Source of the DNA: Borreliella afzelii
Lineage (GTDB): Bacteria; Spirochaetota; Spirochaetia; Borreliales; Borreliaceae
DNA: 64,000 bases
Assembly (NCBI RefSeq): GCF_014202295.1
Contig: NZ_JACHGM010000002.1
Coordinates: 1-64,000 of the forward strand
Direction of reading: 5' to 3'
Of this stretch, positions 49,296 to 57,773 are shown one piece after another. Each line of letters opens with the position of its first letter. Within the stretch, counting starts at the first letter, position 1. A model generated the notes under the pieces. That model did no database searches. It was not told where the DNA came from and saw nothing but the letters and a program-made list of their open reading frames with translations. Position numbers and translations under genes: made by a program.

Positions 49296-49769
49296 CTAGG
49301 GATATTTTAAATTTTCTTCTTTAATATTGTTTAATATTTGCAAGTATTTAGAAGATTCATATTTAGCCATATCAAGGTTATGTTCTTTGTAATTTCCGCA
49401 TTCTTTATGGCTTGCGCCTGGAATAGGTTCTGAAAAATTTACAATTTCGGAAAAAAGCCAGGATATTAGATCAATAAGATCTTTGCTTTCATAGTTCCCA
49501 AAAATTATTAAGTAAAAACCAGTTCTGCATCCCATGGGACCAAAATATACTATTTTTTCAGCCCAAACTTCATTATTTCTAAGCAAAGTGGCTCCTATGT
49601 GCTCAATTGTATGTATTGCTGCGTTTTCAATTATTGGTTCGATGTTGGGAGCTTTGATTCTAATGTCTATTGTGGTAAATATTACATTTTCAAAGGTATC
49701 TTTTCTTGAGACATATATACCAGGGTTTAATTTTGTATGATCTATTGTAAAGCTTGTTATTTTTTTCAT
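49296..49769 (-). CDS. luxS: S-ribosylhomocysteine lyase LuxS
   Basis: LuxS (157 residues) splits S-ribosylhomocysteine into homocysteine and the AI-2 precursor DPD. The metal-binding HTIEH motif and the catalytic cysteine in [10 protein letters not shown] are present, with the third ligand in the C-terminal [10 protein letters not shown]. The frame is open to 49817, but ATG at 49769 gives the family N terminus ([14 protein letters not shown]) and overlaps the metK stop as ATGA, so it is the true start. It is the last gene in the order pdeB-pfs-metK-luxS. Confidence 0.97.
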   Translation of the reverse strand: MKKITSFTIDHTKLNPGIYVSRKDTFENVIFTTIDIRIKAPNIEPIIENAAIHTIEHIGATLLRNNEVWAEKIVYFGPMGCRTGFYLIIFGNYESKDLIDLISWLFSEIVNFSEPIPGASHKECGNYKEHNLDMAKYESSKYLQILNNIKEENLKYP

Positions 49770-50944
49770 TTTTTTAGCACCGTTTGTATTTTTTTTACAA
49801 AATCTAATTTTTCCCATTCAAATTCATTTTTTCCAAAATGGCCATAAGTACAAGTTTTAAGATATATGGGTTGTTTTAGTTTTAATTTTTCAATTATACC
49901 GTTGGGAGTTAAATCAAAGTTATTGACAATGAAATTTAATATTTTGCTTGCATATTTAGGATCATTTATTCCTGCAGTTATTTGAATAGATATTGGGTTT
50001 TCAATTCCAATTGCATATGCAAGTTGTAGTTCAAATTCTTTAGAAATACCGGCTGCTACCATATTTTTTGCTATATATCTTGCCATGTAGGCAGCTGATC
50101 TATCTACTTTTGTAGCATCTTTTCCGCTGTATGCTCCTCCTCCGTGTCTTGCGAATCCTCCATAACTGTCAGCAATAATTTTTCTTCCTGTAAGACCCGT
50201 GTCTCCGGTAGGTCCTCCAATTACAAAATTTCCAGAAGGATTAATACAATAAGTAGTATTTTCATCAAGTATTGATTTGTCTTGAATGGTAGGCTTAATA
50301 ATTTCTTCAATTATTGTTTGTCGCATTAGTTTTTGAGAGATATTTGGATGGTGTTGGTGAGAGACCACAATATTTTTTATTTTTATAGGTCTTCTGTTTT
50401 TATCGTATTCCATAGTAACTTGAGATTTTGAGTCGGGTCGCAACCATTCTATTGCTCCTGATTTTCTAAGATTGCTAGCTTTTTTTAGAATTGAATTAGC
50501 GAGCTCATAAGGAGCAGGTAAAAAATTTTTTGTGTCATCGCAAGCATATCCAAATATTATTCCTTGATCACCTGCCCCAAGGGTATTAGACCCTTCTTTT
50601 TCAATTGCGTTTATGATGTCACGCGATTGATTGCCAACGGCGTCTATTACCGTTATTGTTTTATAATCAAGCCCATAATCAATATTTGTATAGCCTATAT
50701 CTTTAATGATGTTTTTAGCAATTTCTTTTATATCTATGTTTTTTTTTACGGGACTATTTATTTCCCCTGCTATTACTACTAAATTTTGTGCAATTATGAC
50801 TTCGCAAGCCACTTTTGCATTTTTATCTACTTTTAACATTTCATCAAGGATGGCATCAGAGATTTGATCTGCAATTTTATCTGGATGTCCTTCAGATACA
50901 GCCTCAGAAGTTAAAGTTTGGTTAGCTGCTATTATTTTATTCAT
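49766..50944 (-). CDS. metK: S-adenosylmethionine synthetase
   Basis: MetK (392 residues) makes SAM from methionine and ATP. Conserved blocks: [31 protein letters not shown] and [19 protein letters not shown]. Start ATG at 50944 overlaps the stop of the nucleosidase gene by 4 bases, and its own stop overlaps the luxS start by 4 bases. This tight coupling puts SAM synthesis and both recycling enzymes in one translational unit. Confidence 0.98.
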   Translation of the reverse strand: MNKIIAANQTLTSEAVSEGHPDKIADQISDAILDEMLKVDKNAKVACEVIIAQNLVVIAGEINSPVKKNIDIKEIAKNIIKDIGYTNIDYGLDYKTITVIDAVGNQSRDIINAIEKEGSNTLGAGDQGIIFGYACDDTKNFLPAPYELANSILKKASNLRKSGAIEWLRPDSKSQVTMEYDKNRRPIKIKNIVVSHQHHPNISQKLMRQTIIEEIIKPTIQDKSILDENTTYCINPSGNFVIGGPTGDTGLTGRKIIADSYGGFARHGGGAYSGKDATKVDRSAAYMARYIAKNMVAAGISKEFELQLAYAIGIENPISIQITAGINDPKYASKILNFIVNNFDLTPNGIIEKLKLKQPIYLKTCTYGHFGKNEFEWEKLDFVKKIQTVLKK

Positions 50945-51654
50945 ATTAGCCTAATAAGTTCCTTTGTCATTTTGCTTGAATTTATTGATGATGTTTTTAA
51001 AAATTTATTAAAGTCTATATGGTTATCTTTATTGTTTGGTAAATCAGAAATTGAACGAATTATTATAAATGGTATTTTAAACATGTGTGCTACTTGAGCT
51101 ATTGCAGCTCCTTCCATATCTACAGCTAAAGCATCTTTGAAATTTTTTTTAATTGCTTCAAGATTTTTTTCATTGTCAACAAATTGATCTCCTGTTAGTA
51201 TTAAGCCAATATGGATATCAATGTTTAAAAGTTTGTTGTCAATAATATTGACTACTTTTTTCAATAGCTCTTCATCTGCTTTAAACTTTTGTGGCAAATT
51301 AGGAACTTGTCCTATTTTGTGTCCAAACTTGGTTAAGTCAAAGTCATAGTATGCTGCTTGTGAGGATACTATGATATCTGATATTTTAAGGTTAGAGTTT
51401 TCTTTTATTCCGCCAGAACTTCCAGAGTTTATTATATGAGTGATTTTATATTTAGATATAATTTGATTACTCCAAGTTGCTGCGTTAACTTTTCCAATTC
51501 CTGTAGTTAAAGATATTACATCTTTTCCCAAAATTTTTCCTTTATAAAATTTTTTATTTTCTAAGTAGTCGTTTAATATAACTTCTTCTTTGTCATCAAT
51601 CATTTTATTTATTTCTTCTGATTCTTCTTGCATAGCTGATATGATCAAAATCAT
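50941..51654 (-). CDS. mtnN: 5'-methylthioadenosine/S-adenosylhomocysteine nucleosidase
   Basis: This 237-residue nucleosidase (Pfs) removes adenine from SAH and MTA, feeding LuxS. Catalytic residues: Glu in AMQEESEEI near residue 9, Glu in [12 protein letters not shown] and Asp in SISDLPNNK. It has no signal peptide, so it is the cytosolic form; other borrelial homologues elsewhere are exported (family knowledge). AAAGGAG lies just before the start. pdeB lies 21 bases upstream. Confidence 0.96.
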   Translation of the reverse strand: MILIISAMQEESEEINKMIDDKEEVILNDYLENKKFYKGKILGKDVISLTTGIGKVNAATWSNQIISKYKITHIINSGSSGGIKENSNLKISDIIVSSQAAYYDFDLTKFGHKIGQVPNLPQKFKADEELLKKVVNIIDNKLLNIDIHIGLILTGDQFVDNEKNLEAIKKNFKDALAVDMEGAAIAQVAHMFKIPFIIIRSISDLPNNKDNHIDFNKFLKTSSINSSKMTKELIRLI

Positions 51655-51675
51655 GCTTTTCTCCTTTTAAAGTGT

Positions 51676-52812
51676 TTATATACTATCTGTTAAAAAATGT
51701 TTATTTTTAATTAGTTCTATTTCATCTTGATTGAGTATTTTTTTTATTCCTGTGTTTGTGTTTGGTATAGACTGAACGCTAGGTTCATTTTTATCTACAA
51801 CTTTTCCATTTTTTATTATATAGTTTATGTATGGGAGATTTGGGCTAGAATCATCTATATCTACTATTTTGGCTATAGAATTGTCATTTAGCTCTACAAT
51901 AAAGTCTAAAGGGCAAGAAGATATTGCATTGATTATTAACTTTAAAACCCTTTTGTCAAATTTTTTGTCAGCATCTTTAATCAATTCAATAATAGATGCC
52001 CCAGAATTAAAAGATTTTTTGTATGCCTTATCTAAAATGATAGCAGAATAAGCGCTGGCAGCGCCTATTATATTTGATTCTATGCTAATGTTTTCACTTG
52101 TTAGTCCTTTAGGATAACCTGTCCCGTCTAGATTTTCTTTATGTGTTAAAAGTGTTAAACATATTGATCGTGACAAATTACTTGTTGAAGCTACTTTATA
52201 GCTTATTATGGGATATTTTTTAATTATTTCTAGTTCTTCGTCAGTTAATGCCTCTTTTTTTTCGCTGATTTTTGATGGGATAAATAGAAATCCTATTTTA
52301 TGTAAAAGAGCAATACTACAAAGTTCTACTGTTTTGTAGTTATTTAGTCCCATTTCATTACCAAGGGCTACTGTTAAGATAGCTGTGTTTACTGAATGAA
52401 TAATGTGATAGTTTGCAGAAAGCTTAGGAATTCTAAAATATTTGATGAAAATTTTTTTCTGTTTTTTGTAGAATTCTATTACTTTTTTTACAGTAGGCAT
52501 AATATCTTGGTAATATATTTTTTTATTTCTTTTGCAATTTTCATAAATTTCTTCTAAATTGCTTATTATTACATGATAACTAGAAATAGCCTCTTCGTTG
52601 AATTTTTTATGTATTTCTTCATATTCTCTTTTGACAGAATCATCGCTGAAAAAATTTGTTCTCTCTTTAAGGTATGATTTTAATTTCCATTTTTCAATAA
52701 GCTCAATGTTTTTCTCTCCAATAAATGCATTTTCAGGCCAAACTAAGAATTCCTTGTCTATTAAATATGATGAATTTTTTATATTTTTGATAATGCTTTC
52801 AAAATTTTGCAT
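51676..52812 (-). CDS. pdeB: PdeB, HD-GYP-type c-di-GMP phosphodiesterase with atypical metal site
   Basis: This 378-residue cytoplasmic protein corresponds to BB0374 (PdeB), reported to hydrolyse c-di-GMP and affect motility in B. burgdorferi. The HD-GYP fold is clear at about 130-310, and DGTGYPKGL at 229-237 is the GYP signature. Several canonical metal ligands are changed: the HD pair reads His171-Lys172, the KKHP histidine is Tyr200, the HH pair is Thr223-His224, and the following AD motif has Ser253. The C-terminal 70 residues are a separate small domain. It is the first gene of the pdeB-pfs-metK-luxS run; its promoter should lie in 52813-52941. Confidence 0.9.
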   Translation of the reverse strand: MQNFESIIKNIKNSSYLIDKEFLVWPENAFIGEKNIELIEKWKLKSYLKERTNFFSDDSVKREYEEIHKKFNEEAISSYHVIISNLEEIYENCKRNKKIYYQDIMPTVKKVIEFYKKQKKIFIKYFRIPKLSANYHIIHSVNTAILTVALGNEMGLNNYKTVELCSIALLHKIGFLFIPSKISEKKEALTDEELEIIKKYPIISYKVASTSNLSRSICLTLLTHKENLDGTGYPKGLTSENISIESNIIGAASAYSAIILDKAYKKSFNSGASIIELIKDADKKFDKRVLKLIINAISSCPLDFIVELNDNSIAKIVDIDDSSPNLPYINYIIKNGKVVDKNEPSVQSIPNTNTGIKKILNQDEIELIKNKHFLTDSI

Positions 52813-52941
52813 TTATTTCCTTGGAATTAAGCTCTATTAACCATGTATATCATATTATTTATTAATTGTCTATCTATTAGTATAATGTATCTATTATATA
52901 TATATCAATTTTTGAATTAAGCTTTTTTTAAAGAGATTTTT

Positions 52942-53709
52942 ATGGTAGAAAAAATACGTTTAGGCTTTAATATTATATTTCTTGGATTATTTATTTATTT
53001 TCTGACAATTTTAAGATTTCAAATGAAATTAAGCTTTATTTTATTTAATTACCAATTTATTGTAATTTATTTTTTACTAGTGGTTGTTTTTAATGTTATT
53101 TATTCCCAATATTTTTCTTCAAGATTGTATTTTATTTTAAATGGGATGGAAGATACATTTACTTTTTTAAAGCTTAAAATGGTTCGTAAAAAGCTTAAAA
53201 GTGTTTTTGAAATATCTATTCTTCTCAGGTTTATTTTAATAAAACAAGATAAAAAAAGTCTTGATGAGCTTTATCTTTATTTGAAAGACAATAGATTAAG
53301 GCATAAGACAATAATAGAACTTTATTCTGTTCTTATTAGCTTTAGAGAGAAAGAAAAGGCTTCTAGTTTAATTTTAAATTACAAGTGCAGTAGAAACAAA
53401 TGGGTGAAATATTGTGAGGCTCTTAGTATGTTGTCATTTGAAGAGTATTTAAAGTTAAAGGAGTTGGTAAATTTTCTAGATAAGTTTTTTTTAAAAAATG
53501 ATATTTTTACTCTTTATTTTTATTATTTATTGCGAAAATCGAAAACATCTTTTGATTTACTTGAAAGCAGAAAAACTGAGATTAGAAATCGATATTATAA
53601 ATTTAAAAATAGAATAGATTCTAAGCATACAAGGCTACTTAGTTCGAATTTATTTTTTGTTGTTTTTTATTATATTTATGATTTTTCTAAAAAAGATGTT
53701 TTTTATTGA
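52942..53709 (+). CDS. Membrane protein, function unknown
   Basis: This 255-residue protein has two membrane segments near the N terminus (about 9-24 and 30-51) followed by a basic, helix-rich cytoplasmic part. No family is recognised. The C-terminal part has TPR-like spacing of hydrophobic helices, which I regard as weak. Its stop is 12 bases before the gltX start and overlaps the gltX ribosome site, so it heads the gltX-glyS-tyrS-clpA-like-gpsA run. Confidence 0.75.
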   Translation: MVEKIRLGFNIIFLGLFIYFLTILRFQMKLSFILFNYQFIVIYFLLVVVFNVIYSQYFSSRLYFILNGMEDTFTFLKLKMVRKKLKSVFEISILLRFILIKQDKKSLDELYLYLKDNRLRHKTIIELYSVLISFREKEKASSLILNYKCSRNKWVKYCEALSMLSFEEYLKLKELVNFLDKFFLKNDIFTLYFYYLLRKSKTSFDLLESRKTEIRNRYYKFKNRIDSKHTRLLSSNLFFVVFYYIYDFSKKDVFY

Positions 53710-53721
53710 AGGAGTTGTGTT

Positions 53722-55194
53722 TTGGGTATAAGAGTTCGTTATGCGCCTTCTCCAACAGGTTTGCAACATATTGGGGGGATTAGAACAGCTTTGTTTAATT
53801 ATTTTTTTGCAAAGTCTTGTGGGGGTAAATTTTTACTTAGAATTGAGGATACAGATCAGAGCAGATATTTTTCAGAAGCTGAAAATGATCTTTATTCAAG
53901 TCTTAAATGGCTTGGTATTTCTTTTGATGAGGGTCCTGTTGTAGGGGGTGATTATGCACCTTATGTTCAGTCTCAAAGAAGTGCAATATATAAGCGATAT
54001 GCTGAGTATTTAATTGAATCTGGGCACGCTTATTATTGTTATTGTAGTCCTGAAAGGTTGGAAAGGATTAAGAAAATTCAAAATATTAATAAGATGCCAC
54101 CCGGATATGATAGGCATTGTAGAAATTTAAGTGATGAGGAAATTGAGAATGTGCTAATTAAAAAAATTAAGCCTGTTGTCAGATTTAAAATTCCTTTAGA
54201 AGGAGATACTAGCTTTGATGATGTTTTGCTTGGAAAGATTACATGGTCTAATAAAGACATTAGTCCTGATCCTGTAATTCTCAAGTCAGATGGACTGCCG
54301 ACTTATCATCTTGCGAATGTTGTTGATGATTATTTAATGAAAATTACCCATGTATTAAGGGCTCAAGAATGGGTTTCTTCAGGTCCATTGCACACACTTC
54401 TTTATAAGGCTTTTAAATGGAATCCGCCTATTTATTGCCATCTTCCAATGGTTATGGGAAATGATGGTCAAAAATTAAGCAAAAGACATGGATCAACAGC
54501 TTTAAGGCAGTTTATTGAAGATGGATATCTTCCAGAAGCTATTATTAATTATATTACTTTACTTGGTTGGTCTTATGATGATAAGAGAGAATTTTTTTCA
54601 AAAAGTGACCTTGAGAAATTTTTTTCAATTGAGAAGATTAATAAATCTCCTGCAATTTTTGATTATCATAAGTTGGATTTTTTCAATAGCTATTATATTA
54701 GAGAAAAAAAAGATGAAGATTTATTTAATCTTTTACTTCCTTTTTTCCAAAAAAAAGGGTATGTTTCTAAGCCTAATACTTTAGAAGAGAGTCAAAAATT
54801 AAAATTATTAGTTCCTCTTATAAAGAGTAGGATTAAAAAATTAAGTGATGCTTTAAGTATGACTAAATTTTTTTATGAGGACATTAAATCTTGGAATTTA
54901 GATGAGTTTTTAGGTAGAAAAAAAACAGCCAAAGAAGTTTGTTCTATTTTAGAATTAATAAAACCTATTTTAGAAGGATTTGAAAAAAGATCGTCAGAGG
55001 AGAATGATAAAATTTTTTATGATTTTGCTAAGAATAATGGTTTTAAATTGGGAGAAATTCTTCTTCCCATTAGAATTGCAGTGCTTGGCAGCAAAGTCTC
55101 TCCACCACTTTTTGATTCTTTAAAATTGATAGGTAAATCTAAAGTTTTTGAAAGAATAAAATTGGCACAGGAATTTTTAAGAATAAATGAATAG
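53722..55194 (+). CDS. gltX: Glutamyl-tRNA synthetase
   Basis: This class I synthetase (490 residues) has the HIGH motif as [15 protein letters not shown] near the N terminus and KMSKS as KLSKRHG. Borreliae lack glutaminyl-tRNA synthetase, so this enzyme also charges tRNA-Gln for GatCAB conversion (family knowledge). TTG start at 53722 with AAGGAG at 53709-53714. glyS follows after 17 bases. Confidence 0.98.
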   Translation: MGIRVRYAPSPTGLQHIGGIRTALFNYFFAKSCGGKFLLRIEDTDQSRYFSEAENDLYSSLKWLGISFDEGPVVGGDYAPYVQSQRSAIYKRYAEYLIESGHAYYCYCSPERLERIKKIQNINKMPPGYDRHCRNLSDEEIENVLIKKIKPVVRFKIPLEGDTSFDDVLLGKITWSNKDISPDPVILKSDGLPTYHLANVVDDYLMKITHVLRAQEWVSSGPLHTLLYKAFKWNPPIYCHLPMVMGNDGQKLSKRHGSTALRQFIEDGYLPEAIINYITLLGWSYDDKREFFSKSDLEKFFSIEKINKSPAIFDYHKLDFFNSYYIREKKDEDLFNLLLPFFQKKGYVSKPNTLEESQKLKLLVPLIKSRIKKLSDALSMTKFFYEDIKSWNLDEFLGRKKTAKEVCSILELIKPILEGFEKRSSEENDKIFYDFAKNNGFKLGEILLPIRIAVLGSKVSPPLFDSLKLIGKSKVFERIKLAQEFLRINE

Positions 55195-55211
55195 TTATTA
55201 AGGATGTTTTT

Positions 55212-56549
55212 ATGGTTAGAATGGAAGATATTATTTCTCTTGCAAAAAGAAAAGGTTTTGTATTTCAGTCCTCAGAGGTTTACGGAGGTCTTTCTGGAGT
55301 ATGGGATTATGGTCCTTTGGGAATTGAGCTTAAAGAAAATATAAAAAGAGAGTGGTGGAAGAGCATGGTATACTTGCATGAAAATATTGTGGGTTTAGAC
55401 AGTGCTATTTTTATGCGGTCTGAAATTTGGAAAGCATCTGGACATATTGATGGTTTTTCAGATTCTATGGTTGATTGCAAAGATTGTAAGAGTAGATTTA
55501 GAGCTGATTTTGTTGATTTGTCAAAAAATTGTCCAAATTGTAAAGTTGGGAATAATTTTACTTCTCCGAGAAATTTTAATTTAATGTTTAAGACCCATAT
55601 TGGAGTGGTAGAGGACAGTTCTAGTGAGATTTATTTGAGACCAGAGACAGCACAAGGAATTTTTGTTAATTTTAGAAATGTTTTGGATTCTTCAAGACTT
55701 AAGATTCCTTTTGGAATTGCTCAGGTAGGTAAAGCGTTTAGAAATGAGATAGTTGCTAAAAATTTTATATTTAGAACATGTGAGTTTGAGCAAATGGAGA
55801 TGCAGTTTTTTGTTCATCCCAAGCAAATAGATGAATGGTTTTGTTATTGGCAGCAAAATAGAATGAATTTTTTTATAGAAACCCTTAAAATTAGGCCCGA
55901 TAGATTAAGATTGAAAGCTCATAATTCAACAGAGCTTGCTCATTATGCAAAATCTGCATTTGATATTGAGTATGAATTTCCGTTTGGATTTCAGGAAGTA
56001 GAAGGTATTCACAACAGGGGTAATTATGATTTAACTCAGCATTCTAAATTTTCTAACAATTCTAAGGTATTTGAGTATCATGATTTGTTAACAAAAGAGA
56101 GATATGTTCCTTATGTTATTGAAACTTCTGCGGGGCTTACAAGGTCTGTTTTAATGACCCTTTGTGATGCTTATTCTGAGGAGGAACTTTCAGATGGAGA
56201 TAAGCGTATTGTTTTGCGATTACACCCTAAGTTGGCTCCTTACAAGATTGCTATATTTCCTCTTGTTAAAAAAGTTGAGCTTGTTGAGGTTGCTAGAAGG
56301 ATTTATGTGGAGCTTTGTGATGATTTTCATATATTTTACGATGATAGTGGAACAATAGGCAAAAGGTATAGACGTCAAGATGAAATAGGAACTCCTTATT
56401 GTGTAACAGTAGACTATAATACTATTGAGGACGAAACAGTTACTGTTAGAGAAAGAAATAATATGACTCAGAAGAGAATTTTTATTAATGATTTATATTC
56501 ATACATTAAAACAGAGATTTTAAATTATAAAGAGGATGTTAATAAATGA
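55212..56549 (+). CDS. glyS: Glycyl-tRNA synthetase, alpha2 type
   Basis: This class II synthetase (445 residues) is the single-chain dimeric form, not the alpha/beta tetramer. It has SSEVYGGLSGVWDYGPLG at the N terminus and a zinc-like CKDCKSRF...CPNCK insert. Motif 2 lies around the FRNEIVAKNFIFRTCEFEQM segment, with the motif-3 region ETSAGLTRSVL. The stop overlaps the tyrS start by 4 bases. Start ATG at 55212 behind AAGGA. Confidence 0.97.
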   Translation: MVRMEDIISLAKRKGFVFQSSEVYGGLSGVWDYGPLGIELKENIKREWWKSMVYLHENIVGLDSAIFMRSEIWKASGHIDGFSDSMVDCKDCKSRFRADFVDLSKNCPNCKVGNNFTSPRNFNLMFKTHIGVVEDSSSEIYLRPETAQGIFVNFRNVLDSSRLKIPFGIAQVGKAFRNEIVAKNFIFRTCEFEQMEMQFFVHPKQIDEWFCYWQQNRMNFFIETLKIRPDRLRLKAHNSTELAHYAKSAFDIEYEFPFGFQEVEGIHNRGNYDLTQHSKFSNNSKVFEYHDLLTKERYVPYVIETSAGLTRSVLMTLCDAYSEEELSDGDKRIVLRLHPKLAPYKIAIFPLVKKVELVEVARRIYVELCDDFHIFYDDSGTIGKRYRRQDEIGTPYCVTVDYNTIEDETVTVRERNNMTQKRIFINDLYSYIKTEILNYKEDVNK

Positions 56550-57763
56550 ATCTTGCGTTAAATCTTTTACATAAGCGCGGATTTTTAAAGCAATGTACAT
56601 CTTTAAAAGTTTTAAGTGATCTAATGGATAGAGAAAAAATAGTTTTTTATGCAGGAGTTGATGCAACATCTAGTTCTCTTCATATTGGTCATTTGATTCC
56701 TTTTTTAGCGATGATGCATCTTAGACAACATGGTCACATACCAATTGTTTTGATTGGAGATTCTACAACAAAAATAGGCGATCCTTCTGGAAAAAGTGAG
56801 ATGAGAAAGATTTTATCTTTAGAAGAGATTAGCAATAATGCTTTTTCGATAAAAAATCAACTTCAAAGAATAACGAAGTTTAGTTCAAAATGTTTTATTC
56901 ATAATTCAAATTGGTTAGATAATCTCAATTATATTGAATTTTTAAGAGATATTGGTATCCATTTTTCTGTTAATCGTATGTTAAGTTTTGAAACTTATAA
57001 AAAAAGGCTAGATTTTGGACTTTCATTTATTGAATTTAACTATCAGCTTTTGCAGTCTTATGATTATTATATGCTTAATAAAATTAGAAATTGTCGACTT
57101 CAAATTGGTGGTGATGATCAATGGGGGAATATTATCTCAGGTATTGACTTGATTAGAAAAAAAGCCGGAGTAGAAACTTTTGGGCTTACATTTCCACTAA
57201 TTACAAGAAGTGATGGAAAAAAGATGGGTAAATCAGAAAAAGGCGCTGTTTATCTTGATTCTAGTCTTTACAGTATTTATGATTTTTATCAATATTTTAG
57301 AAATACTTCAGATTCTGATGTGAAAACTTTTTTATACCTTTTTACTTTTTTAGAAGAAGATGAGATTGAATTAATTTCAAATTTTAAAGGCAATTCTTTA
57401 AATAAAGCCAAAGAGATTTTAGCTTTTGAGATAACTAAAATTGTTCATGGAGAAGCAGAGGCTTTGAAAGTTCAAGAGGCATCCTTTGCTGCATTTAGGG
57501 GGAGCGGAGATAGAAGTAATATTCCATTTTTTAAATTTAGCTTTTCTAACTTAGAAGAAGAGGTATTATTGATTAATTTAATGCTAGATTCAAAGATTGT
57601 GCCTAGCAAGTCAGAAGGCAGAAGATTGATTGATTCCGGAGGGGTGTATATCAATGGTAAAAGGGTGGAAAATCAGAACCATTGTCTTACTAGAAAGGAT
57701 TTTAATAACAATGAAATTGAATTAAGAGTAGGTAAAAAAAAATTTTTACGAATTGTTTTATAG
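56546..57763 (+). CDS. tyrS: Tyrosyl-tRNA synthetase
   Basis: This class I synthetase (405 residues) has HIGH in SSLHIGHLIPF, KMSKS as KMGKS, and tyrosine-site residues in QLLQSYDYYML and QIGGDDQWGN. A C-terminal S4-type RNA-binding domain lies at about 340-405, with SEGRRLIDSGGVYINGKRV. The ATG overlaps the glyS stop as ATGA. It belongs to the aminoacyl-tRNA synthetase run. Confidence 0.98.
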   Translation: MNLALNLLHKRGFLKQCTSLKVLSDLMDREKIVFYAGVDATSSSLHIGHLIPFLAMMHLRQHGHIPIVLIGDSTTKIGDPSGKSEMRKILSLEEISNNAFSIKNQLQRITKFSSKCFIHNSNWLDNLNYIEFLRDIGIHFSVNRMLSFETYKKRLDFGLSFIEFNYQLLQSYDYYMLNKIRNCRLQIGGDDQWGNIISGIDLIRKKAGVETFGLTFPLITRSDGKKMGKSEKGAVYLDSSLYSIYDFYQYFRNTSDSDVKTFLYLFTFLEEDEIELISNFKGNSLNKAKEILAFEITKIVHGEAEALKVQEASFAAFRGSGDRSNIPFFKFSFSNLEEEVLLINLMLDSKIVPSKSEGRRLIDSGGVYINGKRVENQNHCLTRKDFNNNEIELRVGKKKFLRIVL

Positions 57764-57773
57764 TTGATTTTGA

